Source of the DNA: Erodium maritimum
Lineage: Eukaryota > Streptophyta > Magnoliopsida > Geraniales > Geraniaceae
NCBI GenBank assembly: GCA_963921825.1
Contig: OY997594.1
Coordinates: forward strand, 57,459,675-57,523,674
DNA: 64,000 nt
Direction: 5' to 3'
Shown here: positions 13,863 to 24,693 of the stretch, piece after piece
Layout: each line of letters opens with the position of its first letter
Position numbering within the stretch: the first letter of the stretch is position 1
Notes under the pieces: generated by a model
What the model saw: only the letters and a program-made list of their open reading frames with translations
The model's database searches: none
What the model was told of the DNA's origin: nothing
Program-made: the position numbers and the translations under genes

Positions 13863-14527
13863 TTTGAACTTCAGGTTCAAAATGATTCGACATTGTGAAA
13901 CTATAAAATCAGTATAATCAACTAAGTAAAAATATAAGTAAAGAACGTTCCATTAGTTACACGAACCATCAACTATAATACTCTTATTCATATATGGAGG
14001 AGAATACACAACCATTTGTTGTACCATGTATTTGGAACTTCTGGTCCAACATACATCAAGCCGATGGTATTATGTATTTGGAATCTTTGATCCAACATAC
14101 CATCATATTTGTAAACTTCAGGATACAAATATAGGACCTCATAAATTTATTCACAAAATGACCATGCGACGAGAGAATACATGGAGTAGCCAAACTACCC
14201 ATGTAACCATATATAAATATTTTTACAAGTTTCATGTCATTAAGCCAAGTTGCATGTTATAAGAAACACGGTTCGTATCTTGGAACTTCAGGTCCAAATG
14301 ATTCGATTTCAACAAATCTCACTTTTGAGTATCAACAACTAAACACAAGTATATAATAAACATCAAGTTTCTGATGTGAAAGGTCCAATGTATATTGGCA
14401 ATCACAAAGCATACTTATTGAAAAACGTAAATGAATTTGTACAAATAAGCATGAATCAAATTCAAATAAATTCACGATAATACAAACTTTTAATACCTAG
14501 ATAGTAGAGCAATTCGTGCTGATAACG
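13863..14527 (-). other. Leader/gag-side remnant of the copia fossil with repeated AACTTCAGGT motifs
   Basis: This is copia interior that continues the sequence broken at 4570. Both sides (about 4270-4560 and 13867-14300) carry scattered copies of AACTTCRGGTYC-like words, sometimes followed by AAATGATTCGA. This supports a single pre-insertion leader. No coding domain is recognised here. Confidence 0.55.
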
Positions 14528-14795
14528 TGTTATAAAAGTAAGAACAATACTTATGAATGGAAGAAAAAAAACTAAAGAAAACAAGAGAATATGGAGAGAG
14601 TAGAAAATAGAATATTATTGATTACTTCATCCTTTACAATGACCTCTATTTATAGGTTCATAATCATAGAGACATAACTTTAATGAACTACATAAATAAT
14701 AGAATTCAAAATACAAAAGTCTTATAACTCCCACAAAGTCTTGGAACTCCTATATAGAATATTCCATGTGGTCATCCAACAAAATATTCATAACA
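14528..14795 (-). repeat. 5' LTR of the copia fossil (right end)
   Basis: A 268-bp terminal repeat, in minus orientation relative to the window. It starts TGTTATAAAAG in plus sense and ends TAACA, and is followed by the AATAT duplication. Its first 140 or so bases match the left-end repeat beginning at 40 with about 5 percent difference. The adjoining internal bases resemble a plant copia primer-binding site. Confidence 0.8.
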
Positions 14796-14800
14796 AATAT

Positions 14801-15012
14801 GATATTTTCCTAAAACGATAAAAAAAATGTCAATAAACAAGTAAGCTACATTAACATCCACAATTATTTAAGCGTATATCATCTATGATTATTAATTTTA
14901 TAATTAAATTTAAAATAAAAATTACATAAATTTAATATATATTTTTTATAATGATAATATGAATTATATAAAATGATTAATAACAAATATTTAAGATAAA
15001 ACCTTAAAAATC
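14801..15012. other. AT-rich spacer
   Basis: Simple AT-rich sequence between the copia fossil and the following MITE. No gene or element was recognised. Confidence 0.4.
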
Positions 15013-15215
15013 GGATGAGTGTTGTAAAAATTCCCACCTAGGAACCGATTAATCCCCGCCTAAGACCGATTAATCCCCGCCTAGGTTGGAATTGACCCGA
15101 TTTTTTTAAATCCGCCTAGAACCGTCCGACTTGTTAAAATCGGGTCGGTGTTCTATAAATCCTCGCTTAATCGTCGATTAATCCCCGCCTAAGCCCGACT
15201 TTTAGAACACTGATC
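15013..15215. mobile_element. Small MITE-like element with internal CGATTAATCCCCGCCTA repeats
   Basis: The ends are imperfect inverted repeats: GGATGAGTGTTGTAAAA on the left, and GGATCAGTGTTCTAAAA read from the right. Inside, CGATTAATCCCCGCCTA occurs three times and related CCGATT/AATCGG words are frequent, so the element could fold extensively. No clear target duplication was found. The class is uncertain; hAT-like is one option from the CAGTGTT end. Confidence 0.5.
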
Positions 15216-15921
15216 CTAACATTACCTGTAATAATTAATAATAATCCATCTAACCTAGTTCTTAGCTTAACCCTCCACTTACACCTGTCGACGCCATTAT
15301 AACTCTAACAGTGATCATCTTATCCAGCCAACCAGCTTAATAAACCCATAGAGACATTGATGTGATATCACTTGTAAATAGGAAAGAGAATTAGTTAATA
15401 GGACCCAAACTTTGAAGCACTTACTGTAAATGGATGTACAAATGAATGGACTACACTACACATTTGTAAATTTACTCTGCAACACCAGTTTTACCCAATA
15501 CCAATTGTAGGTCCGCACCGCTTTGCTGTAATTTTCTTTTTGATTCCATTCCTTCACATTTAATATTCCCCTTCAATAGAATCGTCCACTATTGAAGATC
15601 GTACCATTCTCAGTTTGCTTGTGTGAGGAAAATACCACACACATGAATAAATAAATACTTGAGTAATGAAATTTCTTTTAGTAAACAAAGGGAATACATT
15701 AAATATTATTTTCAAACCCGAAAAGAGAAGAAAAAAAAGTTGAGGTCCATGCATATACATGGACACTTCACATCATGTTTTGGAAGATCATCAGACTGAA
15801 ATTTCATGGACTACTCATCAGTATAATATTATATATTTATGTGTAGTGTATTCGATAGCTTAAAATCTAGATAACCAGTTTCTATTATATTATATCTGAT
15901 ATAATCTCCTACTATATATGG
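15216..15921. other. Unclassified AT-rich stretch
   Basis: About 700 bp with no recognised domain, RNA gene or repeat ends on either strand. One 68-codon minus frame is not protein-like. Confidence 0.4.
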
Positions 15922-15924
15922 TTA

Positions 15925-16187
15925 GGGCATCCACAGTCATACATCCGGTTGTTGGCGGAAATGTATTGGCGGAGAGAATAAAAAATTATTTTTTGTTGGT
16001 TTATAGTTAGCTCTCTCAGTCAGTACCATACATTGCTAACCCTTTTTGTTGACTTATGGTAACCCTTTTGTTCACATTTTTGCTCCCAACCCGCGGTGAG
16101 AAGAGGCGATGAGCTGCACTCCCCACCAGCAACCTCCCAGCCAGCTCCTCGTCGGCGATTGCTCCCCGCCAACGACTGTGGATGCCC
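15925..16187. mobile_element. Tourist-like (PIF/Harbinger) MITE
   Basis: A perfect 14-bp terminal inverted repeat, GGGCATCCACAGTC, bounds 263 bp. The flanking trinucleotide TTA is duplicated at 15922-15924 and 16188-16190. The ends and the 3-bp duplication are the PIF/Harbinger signature, and similar ends bound the larger element at 58606-61042. It has no coding capacity. Confidence 0.85.
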
Positions 16188-16394
16188 TTAATGTCTGCCA
16201 ATTATTGTTTTTGTGCGAAGGAGCCATCAATTCATCTATAGATTTAAAAATGAATCCTTTGTCTTTTTCTCTTATATGTAAATTTACAAGATCAGCCAAA
16301 GCCTTTGATGATCCGACCCTAACTTCGGATAATGAAGAGTGTGTCACTGATGACTAATCTTGTATTTATGTTTATATTTTGCTCTTTTTTCGGG

Positions 16395-16500
16395 GTTTGT
16401 TTCCGCAGCTCCAAATGAGAGCTCTCTTGTTATGGTTGTGTGGATCGATCCTGCTTGGATCTTTCTTTTTCTAAATAAACTTTTCGAGCTTATAAAAAAA
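16395..16500 (+). mobile_element. 5'-truncated LINE/SINE 3' tail
   Basis: The segment begins GTTTGTTTCCGCAGCT and ends in an A-run. It is clearly related to the 116-bp insertion in the host gene intron at 31546-31661. Both contain TTGTTATGGTT and a GGATCTTT-CTTTTTCTAA block before an A-rich end. Confidence 0.6.
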
Positions 16501-16501
16501 T

Positions 16502-17016
16502 TTGGATTTTTCTGTCTTTTTATTTAAAACGGTAATGTATCATTCAAGCTCTAATCCTATCAGACACAGGAGAGGGTAAGGGAAAAGTTCCCATGTACAA
16601 ACCAAAGGACCGATAACAATAATGTACAACCTCGAATTAGAGACTCCAAAATAAGAAGGGCTCAACAACACCCACCGCACCCTTCAAAGGCTTTACAGCA
16701 AGTTTTTAAAACCAGATACAAACAATTATAACCAAAAAAACCCCAAACAATGGGCTGTAAACTGAAAAGTAAAAGTCTAATTACTTGAATTTAATCATCA
16801 TGAAGCTCCAAATAAAACTAATAGAGGTAGACAACACAATCTAAACCACAGAGAACAAAAGTTAAAAATCTGGTCTAAACCCAATATAACAATTATTAAA
16901 CACGGAAGTAAAAACAACCGAGAGAAACCCCAAGAACAAAGCAAGTATAGCGAAATAACAAAACCAAGACCATTTTGTATACAACAAGCAACTCGGAAAA
17001 AAGTTCGCACACGCAA
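16502..17016. other. Unclassified stretch
   Basis: No recognised gene or repeat end on either strand. A 103-codon minus frame (16798-17109) has no recognisable domain and overlaps the following repeat. Confidence 0.35.
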
Positions 17017-17195
17017 GGGCGGAACCAAGTAGTAGTTAGGGCGGAACACCCTAACATATGACAACTTGGTGTAATGGTTGAAAGCTTTTGGATATCTATA
17101 AGATAACATCAGTTCGATTCAATATGAGAACAATCTGGATTATTTTTTTGCTTTTACCTTGGCTACCCTTAATTATTATTTTTCTGGTTCCGCCC
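17017..17195 (+). mobile_element. Short SINE-like repeat with pol III boxes and terminal inverted repeats
   Basis: A perfect 11-bp inverted pair, GGGCGGAACCA and TGGTTCCGCCC, bounds 179 bp. Inside lie a tRNA-type A box (TGGTGTAATGG, 17067-17077) and a B box (AGTTCGATTC, 17111-17120) about 44 bp apart, the spacing of an internal RNA polymerase III promoter. No target duplication was found. It could be a tRNA-derived SINE or a MITE that acquired such a promoter. Confidence 0.5.
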
Positions 17196-17859
17196 ACCCC
17201 AACCTCCATCTTCCCAATCACCTAAATCTGGGTTATGCGCCACCGGTTAAGGCTTGCAACGACATGAAAAGGTTATGTTTTTATTTATAAAGATTGTAAA
17301 ATATCCTGAACCTTTGAAACAAGTCAATTTCATGTATTATCCATACATGTTTGTATGTAGGCAGATGATATAAGTAGACCAACATTGTACATGTTTTGGT
17401 CACATTTTCTCAAGCATAAGATTTTGTTACCCTTAGAAGGAAGATTATTGTGCCGACTCCTATGCTATTCTTGTAGCCACATCATGTAAAGCCCCTAAAC
17501 GTGGGGCTCCTTTTTGCACCAGACTTTTTTGGAAATTGAAAGCCATGCCTAATCACGTATACATTCACTATTATTGAATTTTCATTAGTCTTCGTTACAT
17601 CTGTATATCGAGGTCTTTTTGGATCTCTTTTTAGCCATATGAGTTTTGAGACTTTGTTCAGTAACCACTCTTAACTATTCCAAGATGCCCGACTGTAGGT
17701 GAATGTTGCATGTTCCTTTTGTTTTATAGGTTGCCTGTTAGTTTAGTGTATTGATTTGTTGTTTAGCACTGCTAGGGCCTACGTACGTATGAGTCTAAAC
17801 TTCACATCAATTTGTACATGTAAGAATTAAAACAAAATGGGCAAATGATCTTAAAATAA
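17196..17859. other. Unclassified stretch
   Basis: No gene, RNA gene or repeat boundary was recognised in these 660 bp. Confidence 0.35.
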
Positions 17860-18459
17860 ACTTTGTGGCCTGTCGTCAGCTGGTAGATGGTGTGTTGATG
17901 CCTCAGAGACTATACAGTTGATAAAGCAAACTAAAGTGGAAGCTGTACTTTTCCAGCTCGATTTTGAGAAGCTTATGATAATCTGAGATGGGACTATATT
18001 GATTCAGTGCTTGTGGCTATGGGCTTTGGTACTCGATGGCGGAGTTGGCTTTTGTCCTGTTTTAAGGCCACTCTTTCTGTGTTAGTAAATGGCTCACCTA
18101 GCTCTGATTTCTCCATTTCGAAAGGTTTGAGATAAGGATGCCCCTTGTCTCCATTCATTTTTCTGTTGGCAGCAGAAGGCCTTCATCAAATACTAGCACA
18201 AGGCTTAGTTTCGGGGGACTTCGGTGGTGTTCGAATTGGAAGGGAGAATTTTCTGGTTTCTCACTTACAGTTCGCGGACGATACTCTCCTCTTTGTTACG
18301 GGTACTGAATCTAATTTCCGAACACTTAAGCATACTCTTGACATGTATGAGTCTGTCTCAAGTCTCAGAATCAACTTTGCAAAGTCCAGAACAGTTCTTT
18401 TGAATGACTTCTCTATGTCTGATGAGCTGGTCCAAGATATTTTTGGTTGCTTGGTTTAG
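17860..18459 (+). pseudogene. LINE (L1-type) reverse transcriptase fragment
   Basis: The translation, with internal stops, follows the plant LINE reverse transcriptase. It begins near RQLVDGVLM, continues with LFQLDFEK and WDYIDSVLVAMGFGTRWRSW, then the SKGLR-GCPLSPFIFLLAAEGLH segment (a stop replaces the expected glutamine), and the catalytic FADDTL box within LQFADDTLLFV (around 18270). It then runs into SLRINFAKS and stops at 18459. No endonuclease part or tail is attached, so this is a fragment of an old LINE insertion. The catalytic DD pair is kept but the fragment cannot be functional. Confidence 0.85.
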
Positions 18460-18778
18460 TTCTTTACCCTTTATCTACATGTCTCGTTCGGTATATATAT
18501 AGGAGGTAATAAATCGTATTTTTTTTTGTTATTCATTCATTGCATGATGGATAAAAAAGGATCAGGAAGCTATTAGACAAACCAGAGTTACGAGTAAAAG
18601 TAAGCACATATTACAATATAGTCTCAAAATAAAGCCATGCTCCCGTTAATTACTTGGTTATTTAACTGAATTTGATCAAATAAAACGATATATAAGTTGA
18701 CAACAACTTTCGATGAAGAATATTTGTCAAGAGGCTAATTACATGGTTCTATTATTTCAAGATAATATACTAACGAGA

Positions 18779-18964
18779 TTTTTTTTGAGCGAAAAATGTA
18801 ATATTATAACTTTTAGAATCGGTTATATTGTTGTGCATCGAGAAACAAGCTCTCGATCATGGAAGGTCAGTATGAATGAACAAAGGTTCACTGAGACTTG
18901 TAGTACCAGAATCATCACAGACGGTATTTTGACGCCCCTCAGACAAAGACAGAAGACGGTGTGT

Positions 18965-18995
<31 letters not shown>

Positions 18996-20439
18996 GGGGG
19001 GGTACCGGGGTCTAGAGACCCCTCCCATGGCTAGTCCCAGATGCTTAGGCAGTATATCATCCCTCCCGACGAGGCTTCTTCCCCGCATGTAACTTGTCGC
19101 CCAAAATAGAAGCCGGCTCCATCAGTTGCGCTCCCATGGGCCAAGGGCAATGGAGTTTCAACATATCGCGCTACTGGATGTGCTCGTTCTCCACCTCCAA
19201 ACCTACCACGCTCCCATGGCAGGGGGTCAGCAGAGAGCTAATCACCACCCCCTGCCGAATTTTCGCGTGTACAAGAACCGCAAGGTTTGGTGTGGACCGC
19301 TCAGGGATGCTTATCGCGGGAAACTGGCTGGTGTCCCAGGTGGGAAATCGGGGACCCGGATTAAGTATCAGGCCCATTGTTACGCCGGTTCCCATTCCTC
19401 GAGACAAACTAGCCTTAGGTATATCGGGTCCAATGTCAACGGGCTTGGGGAAGCTCACTCCAAATCCCATTCCAGTGCGGTGCCGTCTCCGCGAGCCCCG
19501 GGGGACCTCTCCCCATCCAAGCTTGTGAGGACAATGAAACTCCCGCCGGCTCACACGGGGATGAGGCCCTATCGTCGGAGTATGTCGCAGCAGACCCCTC
19601 CGATATGCCGGAAGGTGTCTCTAAGGATACCGTAGCGCGGGCGACGTTCTAACCGCCATTCGTGCAAAGTCATCATCCTCCTCAACATCCAGCGCATCCC
19701 TCCTCGAGACCAGAGACAGAGGGGCACCGACCATACGGTCAGGCCCGGGATCATCCCCACCGTAGGTTATCCAGACCCTAATCTACCTCCGCGCCCAGCC
19801 TCGACGAGCAAACGTGGAAGAGGCCTCCACCGTCCTCCTCCACAACCCATAACTCTCACAGATCAAACACTGGGTCCGAACCCTCACCGTCGTGATCGTG
19901 GAGTACGCCGAGCATACCGCCACGTCCCGAAAAGTCCCCCCCCCCCACTCGGGGTTCGAGGGGGTACAAACCTCGGAGCCCTAGACCTCGCGCCGTCCAA
20001 CCTAAGCACCAGAGCAAGGTCATGGTTAGCCCAGGCAGACGGTCTAGGGTTCCGGCGGAGAGGGGCCACCCCGTAGCGTGGAGTAGCAGGTACACATGGC
20101 CGCCGCACCATGTCACCCCGACGCAAACCACAGAACACAACCGACAACAGCATCGACGACATTGATTCTGGTGAGACCTCAACAGGAACGGACCGGTCCG
20201 AGACGAGGGAGAAGGAGGGAGAAGATGGTGATAAAAACAATCATCCCCAACGATACTTATCCCCTACACCAGACGTGATTACGAGGGAGTCGACCAGATG
20301 GGATAGAGGGACACAAAGGCGGCGCGACCGACAGACCCAACCACATATGGCGACACGGCAGGCGACGGTGGCAAGAGGGAGCGTCATAACGGTTAGGGCT
20401 AGGGCTAGGCCTAGGCCGAGCTTCTCAATATATAACGAA
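18779..20439 (-). mobile_element. LINE-derived retroposon copy a (ORF2-less, minus strand)
   Basis: Read on the minus strand it ends with the family tail: GGCGTCAAAATACCGTCTGTGA at about 18945, then a TCAGTGAACC and CATTCATACTGACC block, then CATTTTTCGCTC plus an A-run (T-run at 18779-18786). AACGAGA occurs at 18772-18778 and 20440-20446, a plausible 7-bp target duplication. The GC-rich body (19.0-20.4 kb) contains open but unrecognised frames and no reverse transcriptase. The same tail occurs in at least five other copies in the window. Confidence 0.7.
18960..19002 (+). repeat. (GT)n followed by a 24-base G run
   Basis: A dinucleotide run (about nine GT units) changes directly into 24 consecutive G bases (18979-19002), inside retroposon a. 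Such tracts are hypermutable and hard to sequence, so their length should be treated with caution. Confidence 0.9.
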
Positions 20440-20446
20440 AACGAGA

Positions 20447-20654
20447 GAGAGTTTTAATTAGTCTTAGTGTTACAACCTTGTTTCACGTATGATCACTATA
20501 TTAACAAGAATTAATAATACTAAGACCGGTAATAAATTGGTTGTCTAAAATTAATACTACATTTAACGCGATGTTGAATGATAATGTCAAATTTTGTTGG
20601 GACCCAATTCGTTTATTGGCAAAGGAAAATAATCAAAAAGATATAAAAGATTGT
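20447..20654. other. Short AT-rich spacer
   Basis: Nothing recognised between two minus-strand retroposons. Confidence 0.35.
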
Positions 20655-21642
20655 TTTTTACTAAAAGGTACAATATTATAAATTTAGAATCCAATTATAC
20701 AGGTGTGTGCTAGGGAATGTACTCCCTGATAACTAAAAAAGAACACACATAATAAAATGTTTGTATTTATTTGAACTACTAGAACCGTCACAGACAGTAT
20801 TGAAATGCCACATGGACATGAAGGAAAGATAAGGGCTAAGGATGGTACTAGAAGTCCTGGTCCAAGTAACGAGCATGAATTGCATCAGTAGCAGGAGGCA
20901 AGACTTTAACCATGGACCCCTCCTAGAGGCAGTCCTTGAAGCCTGAGGAAGATAACATTCCTCCTAGCGAATATGTTTTCCAGCCCTTGTCTGATCATCC
21001 CGGGGAGCGTAAGCAACATTCCTCTTCACCACTCCGGTAGTAGCTCCTTCACTATCTTTATTCCCAGACAGAATGGGCGCTGAAACTTCAGTGACCCTAC
21101 CACCAGAGAGCTGGTCGGTCTCCAAATATTTCAAGTCGGGATCTGCCTTCCTAGGCTGAATGCTAACCCGAGGCCCTGTATGGTTAGATACAGTGCTCGG
21201 GGGAACACACAGGCTCCTTCCTCGAGACGAGGAGCCCTTAGATACATTGCTCGGAAAAAAACCCTCCCAAAGCCTAAGGGTACAATCGGCGGCGGGTTCT
21301 CAGACCAGTCTGTCGCATACAACTTCACCAGCTTGTCCTTACGAAATTCCAGGGTACCCAGCAACTCCAACCCGCAATCCCTCACGAAATGACCAAGTCT
21401 CCCGCAATTGAAGCAGGAGTTCGAGAGGTTCATATATGTGAGGTCGACCTTCACGGGAGCCAGGAAGTCCTTGAACCTCAATACCAGTCCCCGCTTGAGA
21501 GGACGTTCAACAAGGTGCCAAAAACGCACCCTCACAGTTTCACCCCAACACATACCCCACTGATCGCAGGGTATCTCCACACACGCCCAAGGCGTCCCCA
21601 GTCGTCTCCCATGTTTCCTTCGTCCAAACCAGGGGCGGCAGA

Positions 21643-24600
21643 TTATGCAGGTGCATTTTAACATATAAAAGGGCCACATTATATCGAGTTTTATAGGCTT
21701 TTAGTCTCCTTTCTTATTGTATATTTACGTTTAGCATGAATACTTATTTTTCTCAATGTGTTTGGTGTTCCGATGGGAAACCGACATATTTTGGGTGTTT
21801 CGTGCAGTCGGCTCGCCAAGAGGGTCGATTTTGTTTGCTCCGGAATATATATGCGTTGTAAGACCCGCTCCCGGTCGAACCGGGGCTTTTCAAGCAAGTT
21901 TTACTTACTACCGGAAAGTCAACCGATGACTCAAGAAGTCACTCGGGACTTTTCCGGAACCCAAACGACTTAGCCATCATCACGGTTGGCTTAAGGGGAG
22001 AAATTCCTTTCGTTTGAGTATAATGTTGGAGGAAGTCAATTTTGGTCAAAACGAGACTTTTTATCGACTAAAAGCATTATTTTATTGTGCTGGAAATTAT
22101 TTTGGAAAACTAAATAACCTACTTGGACACTTGTCCCTTTTTGGTTGGAAGGGAGAGAGGGGAGTGGTCTTGGACCATTATACCCCCCCCCCCAAAGCTT
22201 CTACAAGGGATTCTAGCTCAAGGGCTTTTAGTCATTTGATACATCTAGGTATTATTTGAGTTTGGAAGAGCAAAACCAACTCATTTCTTTTGGTGTAGCC
22301 GAAAATTGGAGGAGGAGCAAGGGAGAAGAGCTCCCATGGAGCTTTGAAGAAGAAACAAGGAAAAGGAGGCCACTTGAAGTCTTTCTCTAGCCATCCCTTC
22401 TCAAAATCCCTACCATCTTCTTCATCTCACTCTTCTAGAGGTAATGGAACTCTCTAATCCTCATTTCCCTTCATCTCTTTTCATGGGTTTTGGGTGAAAT
22501 TGCTAGATGTTGTTTGGTTTGAGTAGAAATGGTGTGAGATGTTGTTGATGAGAGTCCTTGTTGGGTTTTTGGTAAGAAATCATGAGTTTGTTGGAGCTTT
22601 TAAGTTGGTTTTGATTTGTTGAATCATTAGAAACTTGCTTATTTGTTGTTTCCTACCATGGGTAGAGGAGTATTGGAGGTCCTTGACTGTTTTGGGAGTT
22701 GGAAGGGGTAAAATTTGGGTTTTGAAGGTGGTTTTTCGGAGAAAAGGAGCTGGAGGTTGAAGAAGGGCGAAAATGCCCTGGTGCGCCATGGATCCGTAAC
22801 GGATCCCGTGACGGCACTCGTCACGGCTCCGTGACGGTAACCGTGAGGGTGGGCGTCACGGGTCCGTGACCAGGTCCATGACAGACCAGGGTGTGGGTTT
22901 CTTCGAGGGTTTTTCACCTTGGTTGATCTTGGTTTTGAGCTGAACTTTGGAGGGGCTTTGGGGGTCTTACTTGCTGTTAAGTGGAGTCTAATTAACGTTT
23001 CTTTGTGTCCAAGACTTTGGGGATCGAGCTAGAGGAGCAAAGATCACGCCGGGACCCGAGTGAAGAACGGAGTGGTGACCACCGGGCTTATCATCAGAGT
23101 GTTGAGAGGAAGACCTCGAGGTAGGGAAAGCCTTAACTCCTCTTTTACGATGCTTAGTATGCATGTTAGGCTAATAAAATCGGAAAGGTCCTAGAAATGC
23201 CTATAGGATGCGAATAACTAGAACAATTGTCTTTCAATTACTAATAACCGGAAGTGTCTAGTAGTGAATGATTAGGATGCCAATCACTAGTGTAACTCGC
23301 TTTCAATACTTGGGAATTGTTTTACTGGTAGAGTGGCCTTGGCAAAGCCTTCGGATTAGTTGCGTGTTAGGATCACATGTTTGGTTGCTTAGTGGATAGG
23401 CTAAAGAGTCTAATGGAACTAGTTGAATTGCATATGTGAATGCTCGATTGAAGGTTTTTATGATTGGTTGATTAAACTCCCGATTGACTGTTGAATGTAT
23501 TTGAATGATTGTTTGTCTTCCCTAAGTGGTTGCTTGGAGCATCGAGTATGACTGGTTGTACCGAGCGGTGCAATCAGGTGATCGATGCCCCGTTGGGTCG
23601 AGACTGGTAAGTGAACGGTAAGTTGTGATTGTGTGATTTGTGTATTGTGATTATGTGATTCGTGTGCTGTGTGTTGAGGTGAATTGGTGATGTGTGAGCT
23701 ATGTGTGACGGTGATTTGGTGGTTGTTGGGATTGGATTGTTTCGTGTTTCGGTGTGAGTGTGTTACTCAATTATTAACTGATTATTATTGAATTGCCCAA
23801 GTGTATGCTTCCTATGGGAGCAATACCTTGGTTCCCGAGGATATAAAATCCTTTGGAGACGTTTCTGAGAATCCCGATGATAAGCGTCCCGAAGGGTTGT
23901 TTCCGGTCGCCTCAATGCTATGCGTCTCCTCTGGATTTGAGGGAAAATCCGAGAGGACACATCACATGTGGATCGGAGGGTGGAGACTTCATGTGCCACG
24001 GCATTGACTGGTTTACATATTACCCGTGTTTGTTAAGAGCTATCTTGTTGATTTTGCTGTTGACTTTATTGAGTTTAAGGTCCACCTTGTTATGTGTTTT
24101 CCCTACTGAGCTCAAGCTCACCCCTATGAGTTTATTGTTGTGTTTACAGGCTTGATTGAGGAGTAGAGGCTCGTAAGCTTCTTGGTGTGGGTGTCTGTAG
24201 AGACTTCGCTTTTACTTTATTTCTGTTTGGAACAAACCTTGTGGAGGATTATTATTACACCCCTGGAGGGTTATTTATGTTTTAAACCGAATTTTTGTGG
24301 ATTGAGTTTCATATTGGAGTTTTCAGGAACTTATTGTTGAGTTAGTACCTTTTAAATCTTTTATTACTAGTCATGCCTCGAGTCCGGGCAAGAACCGGAT
24401 TTGGGGTGTGACAATGACTGGTCTTGTTTTGTAGGTCTTGAAAAGAGGAATTTTTTTGCGCAAGAACGAGATCAATCGGAGTCCAAACGAAGTCGGAGCG
24501 AGAAAAATACACCATCTTGACGATCCACCTGCACGAAACACCCAAAATGCATTGTATTTCCATCGCAACACCGAACACATAGATAAAAACAATTATTCAT

Positions 24601-24693
24601 GCTAAACGTAAATATACGATAAGAAAGGAGACTAAAAGCCTATATAACTCGATATAATGTGGCCTTTTTATGTGTTAAAATGCATCTGCATCA
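21643..24693. mobile_element. Palindromic LTR-derived element with 5-bp target duplication (fossil)
   Basis: GCAGA is duplicated at 21638-21642 and 24694-24698. The left arm begins TTATGCAGGTGCATTTTAAC. The right arm, read from its end, begins TGATGCAGATGCATTTTAAC. The two arms stay similar for roughly 200 bp (to about 21835 and 24500), including GTGTTTCGTGCAG in both. The sequence matches the start of the solo LTR at 50855-52601, here present twice in opposite orientation. A separate 2.56-kb solo LTR sits between the arms. It looks like an inverted duplication of an LTR end that moved or inserted as a unit. Confidence 0.7.
21857..24413 (+). mobile_element. Solo LTR (gypsy-type) nested in the palindromic element
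   Basis: The 2557-bp unit begins TGTAAGACCCGCTC and ends GGATTTGGGGTGTGACA, the same style of ends as the LTRs at 4571 and 11200. Shared inner blocks include AGTATGCATGTTAGG, TTTCAATACTTGGGAA and a TGAGCTCAAGCTCACCCC-like word. No primer site or coding region follows. A clean target duplication is not seen (TGCGT against ATGAC). It is a fossil left by LTR-LTR recombination. Confidence 0.7.

Larger units (their letters stand above)
40..14795 (-). mobile_element. Ty1/copia LTR retrotransposon fossil, split by a nested gypsy-type element
   Basis: Minus-strand coding remnants occur in copia order. A protease-region piece (about 3052-3249, with DSVTTHTIL and a KKYFSCLTM stretch) comes first. The spacer between integrase and reverse transcriptase follows (about 1843-2266, LPDAFTDDK and CRITLPDEE). 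Then come reverse transcriptase with the YVDD box (about 752-1262) and RNase H with DNLADLFTKALP (about 200-478). Terminal repeats begin TGTTATAAAAGTAAGAAC at 40 and 14528. The flanking bases AATAT occur at 35-39 and 14796-14800, the expected 5-bp target duplication. On the primer-site side the right repeat borders a TTATCAGCACGA-like stretch on the minus strand. The element is clearly broken in many places, and the left terminal repeat is only partial. It predates the gypsy-type element inside it. About 7 differences in 141 comparable LTR bases suggest an age of a few million years. Confidence 0.88.

Noticed and set aside
17063-17124. True tRNA gene
   Set aside because: A and B boxes are present, but I could not form an acceptor stem and cloverleaf. 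It is better explained as a SINE-like repeat.
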